DNA from: Novosphingobium sp. MD-1 | GTDB taxonomy: Bacteria; Pseudomonadota; Alphaproteobacteria; Sphingomonadales; Sphingomonadaceae | DNA: 64,000 nt | Direction of reading: 5' to 3' | Assembly (NCBI RefSeq): GCF_001014975.1 | Contig: NZ_BBXA01000030.1 | Span: 451,501 to 515,500, forward strand | Shown: positions 1-7,250 of the stretch, piece after piece | How the letters are laid out: every line of letters begins with the position of its first letter | How positions within the stretch are numbered: position 1 is the stretch's first letter | Translations under genes and position numbers: made by a program | The notes under the pieces: model-generated | What the model saw: only the letters and a program-made list of their open reading frames with translations | Database searches by the model: none | What the model was told of the DNA's origin: nothing

Positions 1-805
1 CGTAGACGCTCTCCTTGTCCTCGAAGGCCTGTTCATGTGCGAGAAGCACATGTTCATTTGCTACAGCCACTACGTCATTGTGGAAGGCCCCAGCCTCGAT
101 TGCCAATGCACTCTGGCGGGCCAGCAAAGTCCGCCGGCTATCGAGCCCGTGAAGGCGCGCGATTGCCTGAGATGCACGGCGGTCCTGCCTTGCCGGAAAG
201 CCATGAGCCTTGCGTTCACCAAAGACGAGGATCTCAATCCCTGGGGCCCCGTGCTGCGGCGCCATCCGCATGTGATTGGCTGCCCCTTCGTCGCCGAAGC
301 AGGCTGGGATGGGCTCGTGAACTGCGAAATGGCGCTGATCGACAAAGATGTGGCGCAGCGTGTCCAAGGTTTCTCGCCACTCCATCGAACGGTGCGGCAT
401 CGTCGCGAGATTCGCCACGGTCAGGTGGCAACGGCCATCGGAGGTGTCCGGTGCGGGCGAGACAGTCGCGGCATTGGCCGTCCACATGGCGGAAGCGGAC
501 ATGGCATTGGCCAGCAAGGCTGGATCCTCTGCCCACGCCGCTGCGCAAACTTTTTCGTCAGTTCCCTTGAAGCCTAGCCGACGGAGGAACCAGGTGTCGG
601 GACGCCTCTGAGGAGGCAGAAACCCCTGATGCAAGCCAAGATCCATGAGCCTGCGCATCTTGTTTAGGCCTTGCAAGGCGGCCTGACGAGGAAAGGAAAC
701 CAACCCTGAGTTTTGGTGGCTGGCAAGATTGCCGAAGCTGAGGCCGCCGTAGTTGTGGGATGGACCAATCAGCCCATCGAAGTTGATCTCGAAAAACCCC
801 CTCAT
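1..805 (-). CDS. astB: N-succinylarginine dihydrolase, 3' part missing at window edge
   Basis: This gene reads leftward from an ATG at 805 and stays open to the window edge, giving about 268 of the roughly 440 residues usual for AstB. The enzyme hydrolyses N2-succinylarginine to succinylornithine, CO2 and ammonia, the second step of the arginine succinyltransferase pathway in the cytoplasm. The N-terminus [20 protein letters not shown], the [12 protein letters not shown] stretch near residue 170 and the [15 protein letters not shown] stretch near residue 245 (which holds the active-site His region of the family) are typical. Its ATG overlaps the astD stop as ATGA, so translation is probably coupled. 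The catalytic Cys lies beyond the edge and cannot be checked. Confidence 0.93.
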   Translation of the reverse strand, partial: MRGFFEINFDGLIGPSHNYGGLSFGNLASHQNSGLVSFPRQAALQGLNKMRRLMDLGLHQGFLPPQRRPDTWFLRRLGFKGTDEKVCAAAWAEDPALLANAMSASAMWTANAATVSPAPDTSDGRCHLTVANLATMPHRSMEWRETLDTLRHIFVDQRHFAVHEPIPACFGDEGAANHMRMAPQHGAPGIEILVFGERKAHGFPARQDRRASQAIARLHGLDSRRTLLARQSALAIEAGAFHNDVVAVANEHVLLAHEQAFEDKESVY

Positions 806-2211
806 GGGCGATTGAGTCCCTTCATTTCGATCGGAACAAGGTCCGACGTCTCGAGGCTGGCGACCGGCCAGGCGACATAGTCCGCTGCATAGAAGGCACT
901 GGGACGGTGATTCCCCGAGGCGCCGATTCCGCCGAACGGTGCGCTGGAGGCAGCTCCGTTGGTCGGGCGGTTCCAGTTTACCACGCCTGCCCTGCTATTC
1001 TGCCAGAATCGCCGATAGAGCGCTTCATCGCCGCCGACGAGGCTCGCAGCGAGGCCGAACCTAGTATCATTGGCTACCGCCATCGCAGCGTCGAAATCCG
1101 TCACACGCAGGATCTGCAACAGGGGGCCGAAATACTCCTCGTCCACGACTTTTGTTCCGGTCACATCAACAATCGCAGGTGTGAGGAAAGGCTTATCCTC
1201 GACCAGCCGTTGAAGAGGCACGATGGTTTTTGACGATCGCGCGGAAAGGCCGCGCGCAGCCGCCAGCAGGCGGTCAGCAGCAGCGTTGTCAATCACCGGC
1301 CCCATGAAAGGCTCCGGATCATCGAACGGCGCCCCAATCCTCATTTGCCGAGTGAGTTCGACCAGGCGGTCTACCAAAGCATCTGCCTGCGCCTGTCTTA
1401 CGATCAGCCGCCGAGCGCAGGTGCATCGTTGTCCCGCTGACAAGAACGCCGACTGAATGACAATGCTGGCCGCTGCAGACAGATCGTCCGCGTCCCAGAC
1501 TATCAGAGGGTTATTACCGCCCATTTCCAAGGCCAGAATTTTGTGCGGTGTTTCGGCAAACTGCCTGGCGAGCGCCGCACCGGTGGTCGCCGAACCAGTG
1601 AACAGGAGTCCGTCAATGTCTGGGTGAGAGGCGAGGTCCCGACCCGTTTCCGAATTTCCCTGGACGACCTGCAGCACTTTATCGGGCAGGCCTGCCTCGC
1701 ACCAGAAGTCGGCCAGCAATTCACCCGTCGCCGGGGTAAACTCGGAGGGCTTGAAGACGATGGTGTTTCCAGCCAACAGGGCGGGGACGATGTGGCCGTT
1801 AGGCAAGTGGGCAGGAAAGTTATACGGCCCGAGTACGGCGAGGACCCCATGTGGTTTGTGGCGCACCGCCTGCTGGACACCTTGAACCTGCCCCTCACGA
1901 TCTCCCGTTCGCGTGATGTATGCTTCGACCGAAATCTCGACCTTGGCTGCGACGCTTGCGACCTCCGATTCTGCTTCCCAGTATGGTTTTCCGGTCTCCC
2001 GCGAGATGACTGTCGCTAGTTTGGCCCCATTTCGCAGCACGACCTCACGGAAAGCCTCGGCTACGCGTACACGCTCAGCGAAAGTGGTCTGAGCCCAGCC
2101 GCGCAACGCATCTCGCGCCATTCTTACGGTCGCATCTGTCCGTCCGATCGGACCTTGCCAGACAAGCTCGCCGGTACAAGGATCGAACGATAGAAGTTCA
2201 GAATTCGACAT
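802..2211 (-). CDS. astD: succinylglutamate-semialdehyde dehydrogenase
   Basis: This NAD-dependent aldehyde dehydrogenase of 469 residues oxidises N-succinylglutamate 5-semialdehyde to N-succinylglutamate, step four of the AST pathway. Visible family marks are the cofactor-binding [12 protein letters not shown], the [15 protein letters not shown] turn, the catalytic Glu in [13 protein letters not shown] and the catalytic Cys in [14 protein letters not shown]. The length is slightly under the usual 485-490 residues. It overlaps astA upstream by 14 bases and astB downstream by 4 bases, so astA-astD-astB form one tight leftward operon. Base composition is less GC-rich than in the genes right of position 6328. 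Confidence 0.93.
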   Translation of the reverse strand: MSNSELLSFDPCTGELVWQGPIGRTDATVRMARDALRGWAQTTFAERVRVAEAFREVVLRNGAKLATVISRETGKPYWEAESEVASVAAKVEISVEAYITRTGDREGQVQGVQQAVRHKPHGVLAVLGPYNFPAHLPNGHIVPALLAGNTIVFKPSEFTPATGELLADFWCEAGLPDKVLQVVQGNSETGRDLASHPDIDGLLFTGSATTGAALARQFAETPHKILALEMGGNNPLIVWDADDLSAAASIVIQSAFLSAGQRCTCARRLIVRQAQADALVDRLVELTRQMRIGAPFDDPEPFMGPVIDNAAADRLLAAARGLSARSSKTIVPLQRLVEDKPFLTPAIVDVTGTKVVDEEYFGPLLQILRVTDFDAAMAVANDTRFGLAASLVGGDEALYRRFWQNSRAGVVNWNRPTNGAASSAPFGGIGASGNHRPSAFYAADYVAWPVASLETSDLVPIEMKGLNRP

Positions 2212-3220
2212 GGGCTACCTCTTCCCCAACCTCGGCAAACCGCTCCCCCTGGCGTGTAAGACCAGCAGGATCGCTGCTCGTGTGATCAACCCAGCAACGA
2301 AAGTCCCTTCCGCTACCCTTTGACATTAGGGCTGGCCGTCCTTTCGGCTGATTGCCGAGAGACGCGACGACCCCGCATTCCCGATCCGCTATCGCCTTCA
2401 AGTCCGACGCGCGGCATTCCACAACCGGACCTGCATCGAAGATGTCGACGTGTTCTGTCAGCCTGAAGCCTTCGTTCATCAGCAGCTTAAGGGCGGGTGC
2501 GCTCGATTCATGGACCTTGCCGATGAGCGGGCGCACGGGTTGCGGAAGCATCGAGACGTAGATGGGGTACTTCGGCATGAGGTCAGCAATGAATTGGTTG
2601 CCGTTAATGCCGCCATATCGGTCAGCCTCGGCGAGGGGCATGTGGAAGAAGTTGCGCCCCACGCTATCCCAGAAGGGAGTTGAGCCGTTCGGTGCGACCC
2701 AGCCGCGCAGCTCAGCCATGATGCGACAGCTGAACCGGTTAGGGAACTGGCCTATCAGCATGTAGCGGCTGCGGGCAAGCAGACGGCCGGTGCCATTTGC
2801 CCTGCAGGCGGAGTGCAGGAACAGGCCGCCCACTTCGGTGGCTCCCCCGAAGTCATTGCTCAAATGCAGCATGTCCTCGCAATAGCGCTGCCCGAGCTCC
2901 CTGCTGTGGTGGACGATCTGCGTGAGGCGATAGGTGTAGAAGGGCCAAGTCTGGCCCACCTTGCTGAATAGGCAGGCGGTGCCTGCAATGCTGCCTGTGC
3001 CATCATCCAATACCAGCAGATACAGTTCATTTTCTGGTTGTGCGATGTCGCGATCGAATGCGTCGATGGAACGCTCTATGCGTTCGCCAAGAGCTTTTCG
3101 GTTCGGAGGCAGGTTGGTCATGCCTTCGTCCGCACTCTCAGCGAGCATGAGCAGGCCATCGAGGTCGTCTAGCCTGGCGGGTCTTACATGCCAGTTCGAA
3201 GTTTGTAGATCCCATACCAT
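2198..3220 (-). CDS. astA: arginine N-succinyltransferase
   Basis: First enzyme of the AST pathway: it transfers succinate from succinyl-CoA to the alpha-amino group of arginine. I chose the ATG at 3220 (340 residues) because family members begin shortly before the conserved WHVRPARLDDLDGLLMLA segment. Longer starts at 3250 or 3313 would place coding sequence over the paired boxes at 3233-3287. GNAT-type features include the MTNLPPN segment near residue 36 and the conserved C-terminal half. It is the promoter-proximal gene of the operon and is divergent from the Lrp-type regulator at 3295. The transaminase gene astC, often first in this operon in gammaproteobacteria, is absent here. Confidence 0.9.
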   Translation of the reverse strand: MVWDLQTSNWHVRPARLDDLDGLLMLAESADEGMTNLPPNRKALGERIERSIDAFDRDIAQPENELYLLVLDDGTGSIAGTACLFSKVGQTWPFYTYRLTQIVHHSRELGQRYCEDMLHLSNDFGGATEVGGLFLHSACRANGTGRLLARSRYMLIGQFPNRFSCRIMAELRGWVAPNGSTPFWDSVGRNFFHMPLAEADRYGGINGNQFIADLMPKYPIYVSMLPQPVRPLIGKVHESSAPALKLLMNEGFRLTEHVDIFDAGPVVECRASDLKAIADRECGVVASLGNQPKGRPALMSKGSGRDFRCWVDHTSSDPAGLTRQGERFAEVGEEVAHVEF

Positions 3221-3232
3221 TCGGCGGATGTT

Positions 3233-3287
3233 GCAGAATATTCGCCGCATGTGTAGCGTGATTGATCGGACGCGACCGCAGAATATT
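3233..3287. promoter_or_regulatory. paired AT-centred boxes, likely Lrp/AsnC-type operator
   Basis: The same 10-mer GCAGAATATT occurs at 3233-3242 and 3278-3287, 45 bp apart, in the 75-bp gap between divergent astA and the Lrp-type regulator. The AT core flanked by C/G resembles the general form of Lrp-family sites, which usually occur in phased copies. The right copy lies just before the regulator's start codon, which would suit autoregulation. This is inference from position and sequence only. Confidence 0.5.
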
Positions 3288-3294
3288 TGGCGAG

Positions 3295-3768
3295 ATGATG
3301 CAACCAGTGACAATCGATGCGGTCGACCGACGCATCCTCGAAGCGCTCAGAAATGATGCCCGAATCACGAATAGCCGCCTTGCGGGCCTGGTTGGGCTTT
3401 CGCCCTCTGCCTGCTTGGCACGGCATAAGCGACTGGAAAAGCTTGGCGTAATTACAGGATACCGGACCGAGATCGCACTAGCCCTGATCAGGCCAAGCAT
3501 CCGGGTAATGATCGAGATGCGTCTGGCACGTCACTCGACCGATGATTTTAGGCACCTCGAGATGCTGTTGAGAGAAGATAATCGTGTGCTCGAAGCAGCT
3601 GAAATCAGCGGAAAAATGGATTACTATGCCTCGCTTTGCTTGCGAGACATGAATGAGTTGCGTGATTTCATAGACAATCTCACCGGAAAGGCACCGGTTA
3701 TCGAGGCTGTCAACTCATTCGTAGTCCTACACATGGCGAAAAGTCCAATCGTCCCCCCGCTTGAATAG
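3295..3768 (+). CDS. Lrp/AsnC family transcriptional regulator
   Basis: A 157-residue regulator of the usual family length. The N-terminal winged helix-turn-helix is visible at about residues 7-60 (DRRILEALRNDARITNSRLA, then GLSPSACLARHKRLEKLGVI), followed by the C-terminal RAM/AsnC effector-binding domain. The start is either of two adjacent ATGs at 3295 or 3298; upstream starts would run through the right-hand box. It is transcribed divergently from astADB, so it probably controls arginine catabolism, with arginine or a related amino acid as a possible effector. The effector cannot be told from the sequence. Confidence 0.85.
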   Translation: MMQPVTIDAVDRRILEALRNDARITNSRLAGLVGLSPSACLARHKRLEKLGVITGYRTEIALALIRPSIRVMIEMRLARHSTDDFRHLEMLLREDNRVLEAAEISGKMDYYASLCLRDMNELRDFIDNLTGKAPVIEAVNSFVVLHMAKSPIVPPLE

Positions 3769-3983
3769 GACGGTGTAGCTCGGCAGTGGAGATAGTATAC
3801 GGACTCTGGGGCCACCGATAATTACGCTCAACAATGTGCGAAAGTACTGACGACGGGCTGGGAACGTCGATTCCAGGTTTTTCCCTGAATGGGGTAAAGC
3901 TGGCGACAAAGATCACGCTCTAGGCTCAGGACCCATCGATCGGCAGGCAACGATATGATTCAGGCTCCGCGAGGAGACTGAGC

Positions 3984-4738
3984 ACGAGTGACCTATATTG
4001 GCTGACGGACGAGAAAATGGCGCGTCTGTTGCCGTGTTTTCTCAAGAGCCACGGCAAGTCACGGTCCGACGACCAACGGGTGCTGGGCGGGATCATCATA
4101 GTCAACCGGACCGGACTGCGCTGGCGGGATGCACCCAGAGAATACGGGCCGCACAAGACATTGTATAACCGCTGGAAGCGGTGGGGCGAAATGGGCGTGT
4201 TCACTCGGATGATGGAAGGCCTGTCCGCCCAGAGGGCCGAGCCGCAGACCGTCATGATCGACGCGACCTATCTCAAGGCCCACCGCACGGCGTCCAGCCT
4301 TGGGGTAGAAAGGGGATCTCAGGCGTCTGATCGGACGGACCAAGGGCGGCCTGAACACCAAGTTGCATCCCGTGACTGATGCCAAGGGCCGCCCTTTCAG
4401 CTTCTTCATCACGGCCGGCCAGCACAGCGATTACGCCGGTGCAGCGGCCTCGCTCGACGATTTGCCCAAGGCCAAGTGGATGCTCGCCGGCCGTGGCTAT
4501 GACGCGGACTGGTTCGGAGATGCGCTGGGGCTGCCATCAAACCTTGCATTCCGGGGCGAAAATCCCGATTTCTGCCCCTCGAATACGACAAGAGGCTGAA
4601 CAAACGGCGTAACCGCATCGAGATCATGTTCGGCCGCCTGAAGGACTGGCGCCGCGTGGCAACGCGCTACGACCGCTGCCCAAACGTCTACTTCTCCGCT
4701 CTCGCACTGGCGGCCACCGTACTCTCCTGGCTACGATC
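3984..4738 (+). pseudogene. IS5/IS427-type transposase, decayed
   Basis: All three parts of the DDE catalytic core can be found, but in two reading frames. The N-terminal part SDLYWLTDEKMARLLPCF begins with ACG at 3984 where the family has ATG; the first in-frame ATG is 4017. The first Asp is in MIDATYLKAHRTA. A shift near 4310 (beside GAAAGGGGA) moves the frame by +1, where GRTKGGLNTK and GYDADWF, with the second Asp, are read. Near 4535 a second shift returns to the first frame for KRRNRIEIMFGRLKDWRR, with the Glu. The native stop is separated from the gene by the IS1111 insertion. A programmed frameshift can account for at most one of the breaks, so the protein is very likely inactive. Confidence 0.85.
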
Positions 4739-4829
4739 AGCAAGTCATCGTGTAATTGCGGCTGCTTCCCTCGGACCTCGGTTGAGGCGCACACTTCTGG
4801 TTGTCGAATCCTGAAGGAAGGAAGCAGCC

Positions 4830-5837
4830 ATGTAGCATTATGCCGGACTGGACCTGTCGATGGAAAGCACGCAGGTCTGTATCGTTGGCGAAAATGGTCG
4901 GAAGCTCGTGTCGGAGAAGGTCGAGAGCACTCCGGAGGCTTTGGCCGCGATGCTCGAACGATACTGTCCAATCGAGCGGGCGGTGCTTGAGACGGGGCGA
5001 ATGTCGCCGGCAATCTGCTTGGGCCTGCGCGAACTGGGCGTTGCAGTGGTGTGCATTGATGCTCGCCAGGCGCACCAGAGCCTCAAGGCAATGAAGGCGA
5101 ACAAGACCGATCCGCACGATGCCGCCGGGCTCGCACAGTTGGCACGCACCGGCTTCTACAAGGAGGTGCACGTCAAATCTCCGGCAGCGCATGGGGTGCG
5201 CAGCGTGATCACCGCGCGAAGCCATCTGGTGGAAGCGCGTGTCCGGCTCGACAACATGATCCGCGGTCTTTGCGCCACGTTCGGCTATCGCCCCGGGGCT
5301 GGGCAAGGGAAGGCATTCCTCGAGAGGATCATGCAGGCGGCACACATCCCGGGCCTTGGCGATGCAATCACATCCTTGCTGGCGGTGCGCGCGGAGTTGG
5401 TCGAGCAGATCAAGGAAATGGACCGGCGACTGCGCATCATCACCAGCCAGTCACAGGCCTGCGAAATCCTGATGACCATACCGGGCGTCGGCGTTCAGAC
5501 CTCAGCCGCCTTCGCCGCTGCAGTGGATGAAGCAGGACGCTTCCGACAATCACGCGATGCCGGCGCCTATTTTGGTCTCGTGCCTCGACGCCATCAGTCG
5601 GGCGAGCTCGATTGGACAGGCCGGATCACCAAGCAAGGGGATGGGACCGTGCGCAAGCTGCTCTACGAAGCTGCCAACTCGATCCTCACTCGGAGCCGTG
5701 AGACCTTCGCCCTGAAAACTTGGGCCATGAAGATCGCCAAGCGTCGCGGCTTGAAGAAAGCCCGTGTCGCACTCGCCCGTCGGCTCGCGGTCATCATGCA
5801 TGCCATGCTGCGCGATGGCACTTTGTTCCAGGCGTGA
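4830..5837 (+). pseudogene. IS1111-type transposase with an amber codon at codon 2
   Basis: A good Shine-Dalgarno sequence (GGAAGGAAG) precedes the ATG at 4830, but the next codon is TAG. After it the frame is open to 5837 and encodes a complete IS110-type transposase: YAGLDLSMEST with the first Asp of the RuvC-like DEDD site, VLETGRMSPA, ANKTDPHDAAGLAQLA, and the C-terminal Transposase_20 domain with IPGVGVQTSAAF and LVPRRHQSGE, whose Ser is catalytic in the family. The next in-frame ATG is 4860, downstream of the first Asp, so initiation there would lose a catalytic residue. A C-to-T change (CAG to TAG) would explain it. Either the copy is dead, or a near-cognate start such as CTG is used; a base-call error is also possible. 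Confidence 0.8.
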
Positions 5838-6072
5838 GGTAGGGTAGAACCTGTTTGCCAGCGGTGAAGCGTCAAAGCTGATCCGAGGGCGGTGTCCCGA
5901 GAGGGAACGCAGGGACGAACGATCTGCGAAGGTAGTCAGATGGGCTGCAAAGCCCGCTTCGAGTCAATGCAACGTTCGCCTCCGTGAGACCCGATATAGC
6001 ACGACCAGGCTTCGGCCGGGCCAGTGCGGACAGATCCATGAAACCCTCAAGGGATCGGCACCGCCAAGCTCT
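5838..6072 (+). ncRNA. candidate bridge/seek RNA region of the IS1111-type element
   Basis: About 235 bp of non-coding DNA lie between the transposase stop and the right subterminal repeat. In IS1111-group elements the RNA that guides target and donor choice is made from this 3' region. Short stem-loops are visible, such as TCCC-GAGA-GGGA near 5899 and GGC-TTCG-GCC near 6022. I could not assign target- or donor-binding loops by eye, so this call rests on position and family knowledge. Confidence 0.4.
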
Positions 6073-6226
6073 GCAATTACAGATCCTGAGCCTAGAGGCG
6101 ATTTGGGCGACGCTCCAGCCGAGCCGTGAACCAATTATGGGCCCTTGAATTTGTCACGAATGGACGACGAGAATTGCAGGTTAGCACACCGCCAGACGGT
6201 TCATACTCATCCGCTGGCATCCAAAA

Positions 6227-6250
6227 AATTTGGGGGCAAATCTGGGGGCG
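6227..6250. repeat. two 12-bp direct repeats near the island end
   Basis: AATTTGGGGGCA (6227-6238) is followed directly by AATCTGGGGGCG (6239-6250), 9 to 10 of 12 bases matching. They lie in a locally AT-rich stretch about 55 bp inside the tRNA-Ser-like junction. Repeats in this place are often arm-type sites of a tyrosine integrase; that role is inference. The rest of 6096-6300 shows no credible gene. Confidence 0.4.
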
Positions 6251-6305
6251 TAAATGGATTATTAAATAGAAAAAAGATGATAATTCAATGCAAAAGGCAA
6301 CAATC

Positions 6306-6327
6306 TCGAATCCCACCCTCTCCGCCA
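6306..6327 (+). other. attachment-site remnant: 3' end of a tRNA-Ser gene
   Basis: The 22 bases from TCGAATCCC to CTCTCCGCCA match the T-loop, 3' T-stem, acceptor strand and encoded CCA of alphaproteobacterial tRNA-Ser. The rest of the tRNA is missing upstream. This is what integration of an island into the 3' end of a tRNA gene leaves at the far end. The orientation predicts that the intact tRNA-Ser, and probably the integrase, lie to the left of this window, and that host sequence begins at 6328. Confidence 0.75.
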
Positions 6328-6366
6328 AGTTTCCGTTCCCGCCGGTTCGTATTTCGGATGCTTCGC

Positions 6367-7131
6367 CTAGCTCGCGCCAATGTCCCGGGCGACGCGGCGC
6401 AGGGCGGGCAGCAGGCGTGCGCGCAGATCGGCCATGGAAACGCGCGCGGCCTGGGTGCCGATGTTGAGCGCGGCGATGGTGACGCCCGAACGGTTGTGCA
6501 CCGGAACCGCGATCGAGCGCAGCCCCGGCTCCAGTTCCTGATCGACGATGGCATATTCCTGTTCCGCGACGTTGCGGAAAATCTCCAGCAGCGTGGCCGG
6601 ATCGGTTTGGGTGCGGCCGGTCAATGGGGCGATCGCGGACGTGCGCAGATAGGCCTCCTGTTCCGCGCGGGGCAGGGCGGAGAGCAGGACGCGGCCCATC
6701 GAGGTGGCATAGAGCGGCAAACGGCTGCCCACGCGCAGCGAGATCGACATGATGCGGCTCGCTTCGGCGCGGGCGACGTAATAGACTTCGCCTTCCTCCA
6801 GCACGCCCAGCGAACAGGATTCGTGGATGTCGTCGCGCAACCGGTCGAGCAGGGGCTGCGCGCGCTGGGCCAGCGTGTTGGACGATAGAAAGGCATAGCC
6901 CAGAGCCAGCGCCTTGGGGCGGAGCGTGTAGCGGCTTTCGTCGCGCGCGGCATAACCCAGGCGGACCAGCGTGTGCAGGCAGCGCCGAACCGCCGGGCGG
7001 CTCAGCCCGGTCAGGCGACTCGCCTGGGCGATGGTCATCGGTCGCTGTTCGTCAGCGAAGCAGCGCAGCACCGCGAGTCCACGCGCCAGCGACATCATGA
7101 AATCCGGATCGTTCTCCTGCGGCGTTTCCAC
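6367..7131 (-). CDS. IclR-family transcriptional regulator (PcaR/PcaU-like)
   Basis: About 254 residues from a GTG at 7131, chosen because GGGAG lies 8 bases upstream and because longer starts (to 7206) would cover the operator-like palindromes. The N-terminal winged HTH spans about residues 10-70 (MMSLARGLAVLRCF, then TIAQASRLTGLSRPAVRRCL), and the C-terminal IclR effector domain includes SLRVGSRLPLYATSMGRVLL. It is divergent from pcaIJ. IclR proteins of the Pca/Pob branch activate beta-ketoadipate pathway genes in response to pathway intermediates, so control of pcaIJ is the natural reading. Confidence 0.85.
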   Translation of the reverse strand: METPQENDPDFMMSLARGLAVLRCFADEQRPMTIAQASRLTGLSRPAVRRCLHTLVRLGYAARDESRYTLRPKALALGYAFLSSNTLAQRAQPLLDRLRDDIHESCSLGVLEEGEVYYVARAEASRIMSISLRVGSRLPLYATSMGRVLLSALPRAEQEAYLRTSAIAPLTGRTQTDPATLLEIFRNVAEQEYAIVDQELEPGLRSIAVPVHNRSGVTIAALNIGTQAARVSMADLRARLLPALRRVARDIGAS

Positions 7132-7148
7132 GCGGCTGCTCCCGATTT

Positions 7149-7183
7149 GTAAACGATAATCGTACAATATACCGTTTATCGGT
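7149..7183. promoter_or_regulatory. PcaR-like operator
   Basis: The palindrome CGATAATCG lies at 7154-7162 within AAACGATAATCGTAC, close to the known PcaR/PcaU box GTTCGATAATCGCAC. A further half-site on the other strand (CCGATAAACG, 7173-7182) follows about ten bases later. The site is between the IclR-type gene and pcaI. Binding is inferred from similarity to known sites. Confidence 0.55.
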
Positions 7184-7250
7184 TGACTCAAGCCATCACT
7201 GGGCACGAAGTGCGGCCCATGCCGTGCCGGTGCACGCGCGCTGCGGGAGA

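Larger units (their letters stand above)
4739..6085 (+). mobile_element. IS110-family element, IS1111 type, nested in the IS5 copy
   Basis: The element is about 1.35 kb. It has no terminal inverted repeats but has perfect 9-bp subterminal inverted repeats, TGTAATTGC at 4751-4759 and GCAATTACA at 6073-6081, the hallmark of the IS1111 group. GATC is present at both junctions (4735-4738 and 6082-6085), so the exact ends are ambiguous by up to four bases. The coding region (4830-5837) is followed by a long 3' non-coding stretch. It is inserted in the right end of the IS5/IS427 element. Confidence 0.85.
3924..6091 (+). mobile_element. IS5-family (IS427 group) element, interrupted by a second IS
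   Basis: The outer ends are inverted repeats: GCTCAGGA at 3924-3931 and TCCTGAGC at 6084-6091, each flanked outside by CTAG (3920-3923 and 6092-6095), the kind of target the IS427 group uses. Without the inserted element the IS would be about 820 bp, a normal size. Its transposase reads rightward and is broken. The IS1111-type element sits only a few bases inside the right terminal repeat. Removing it restores a continuous reading frame ending TGG CTA CGA TCC TGA, with the stop inside the terminal repeat, as in other members of this group. Confidence 0.85.

Noticed and set aside
3765..3815. A stretch with a tRNA-like look (GTGTAGCTCGGCAGTGG...)
   Set aside because: No acceptor, anticodon or T stem can be closed; probably chance or a very old remnant.
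4833..4835. Programmed recoding of TAG in the IS1111 transposase
   Set aside because: No pyrrolysine or readthrough signal is seen, and the family does not use recoding at codon 2; mutation or base-call error is simpler.
6092..6328. A 78-codon frame on the - strand starting MAERVGFE
   Set aside because: Its start is the antisense of the tRNA-Ser fragment, a common false gene call; the rest shows no family.
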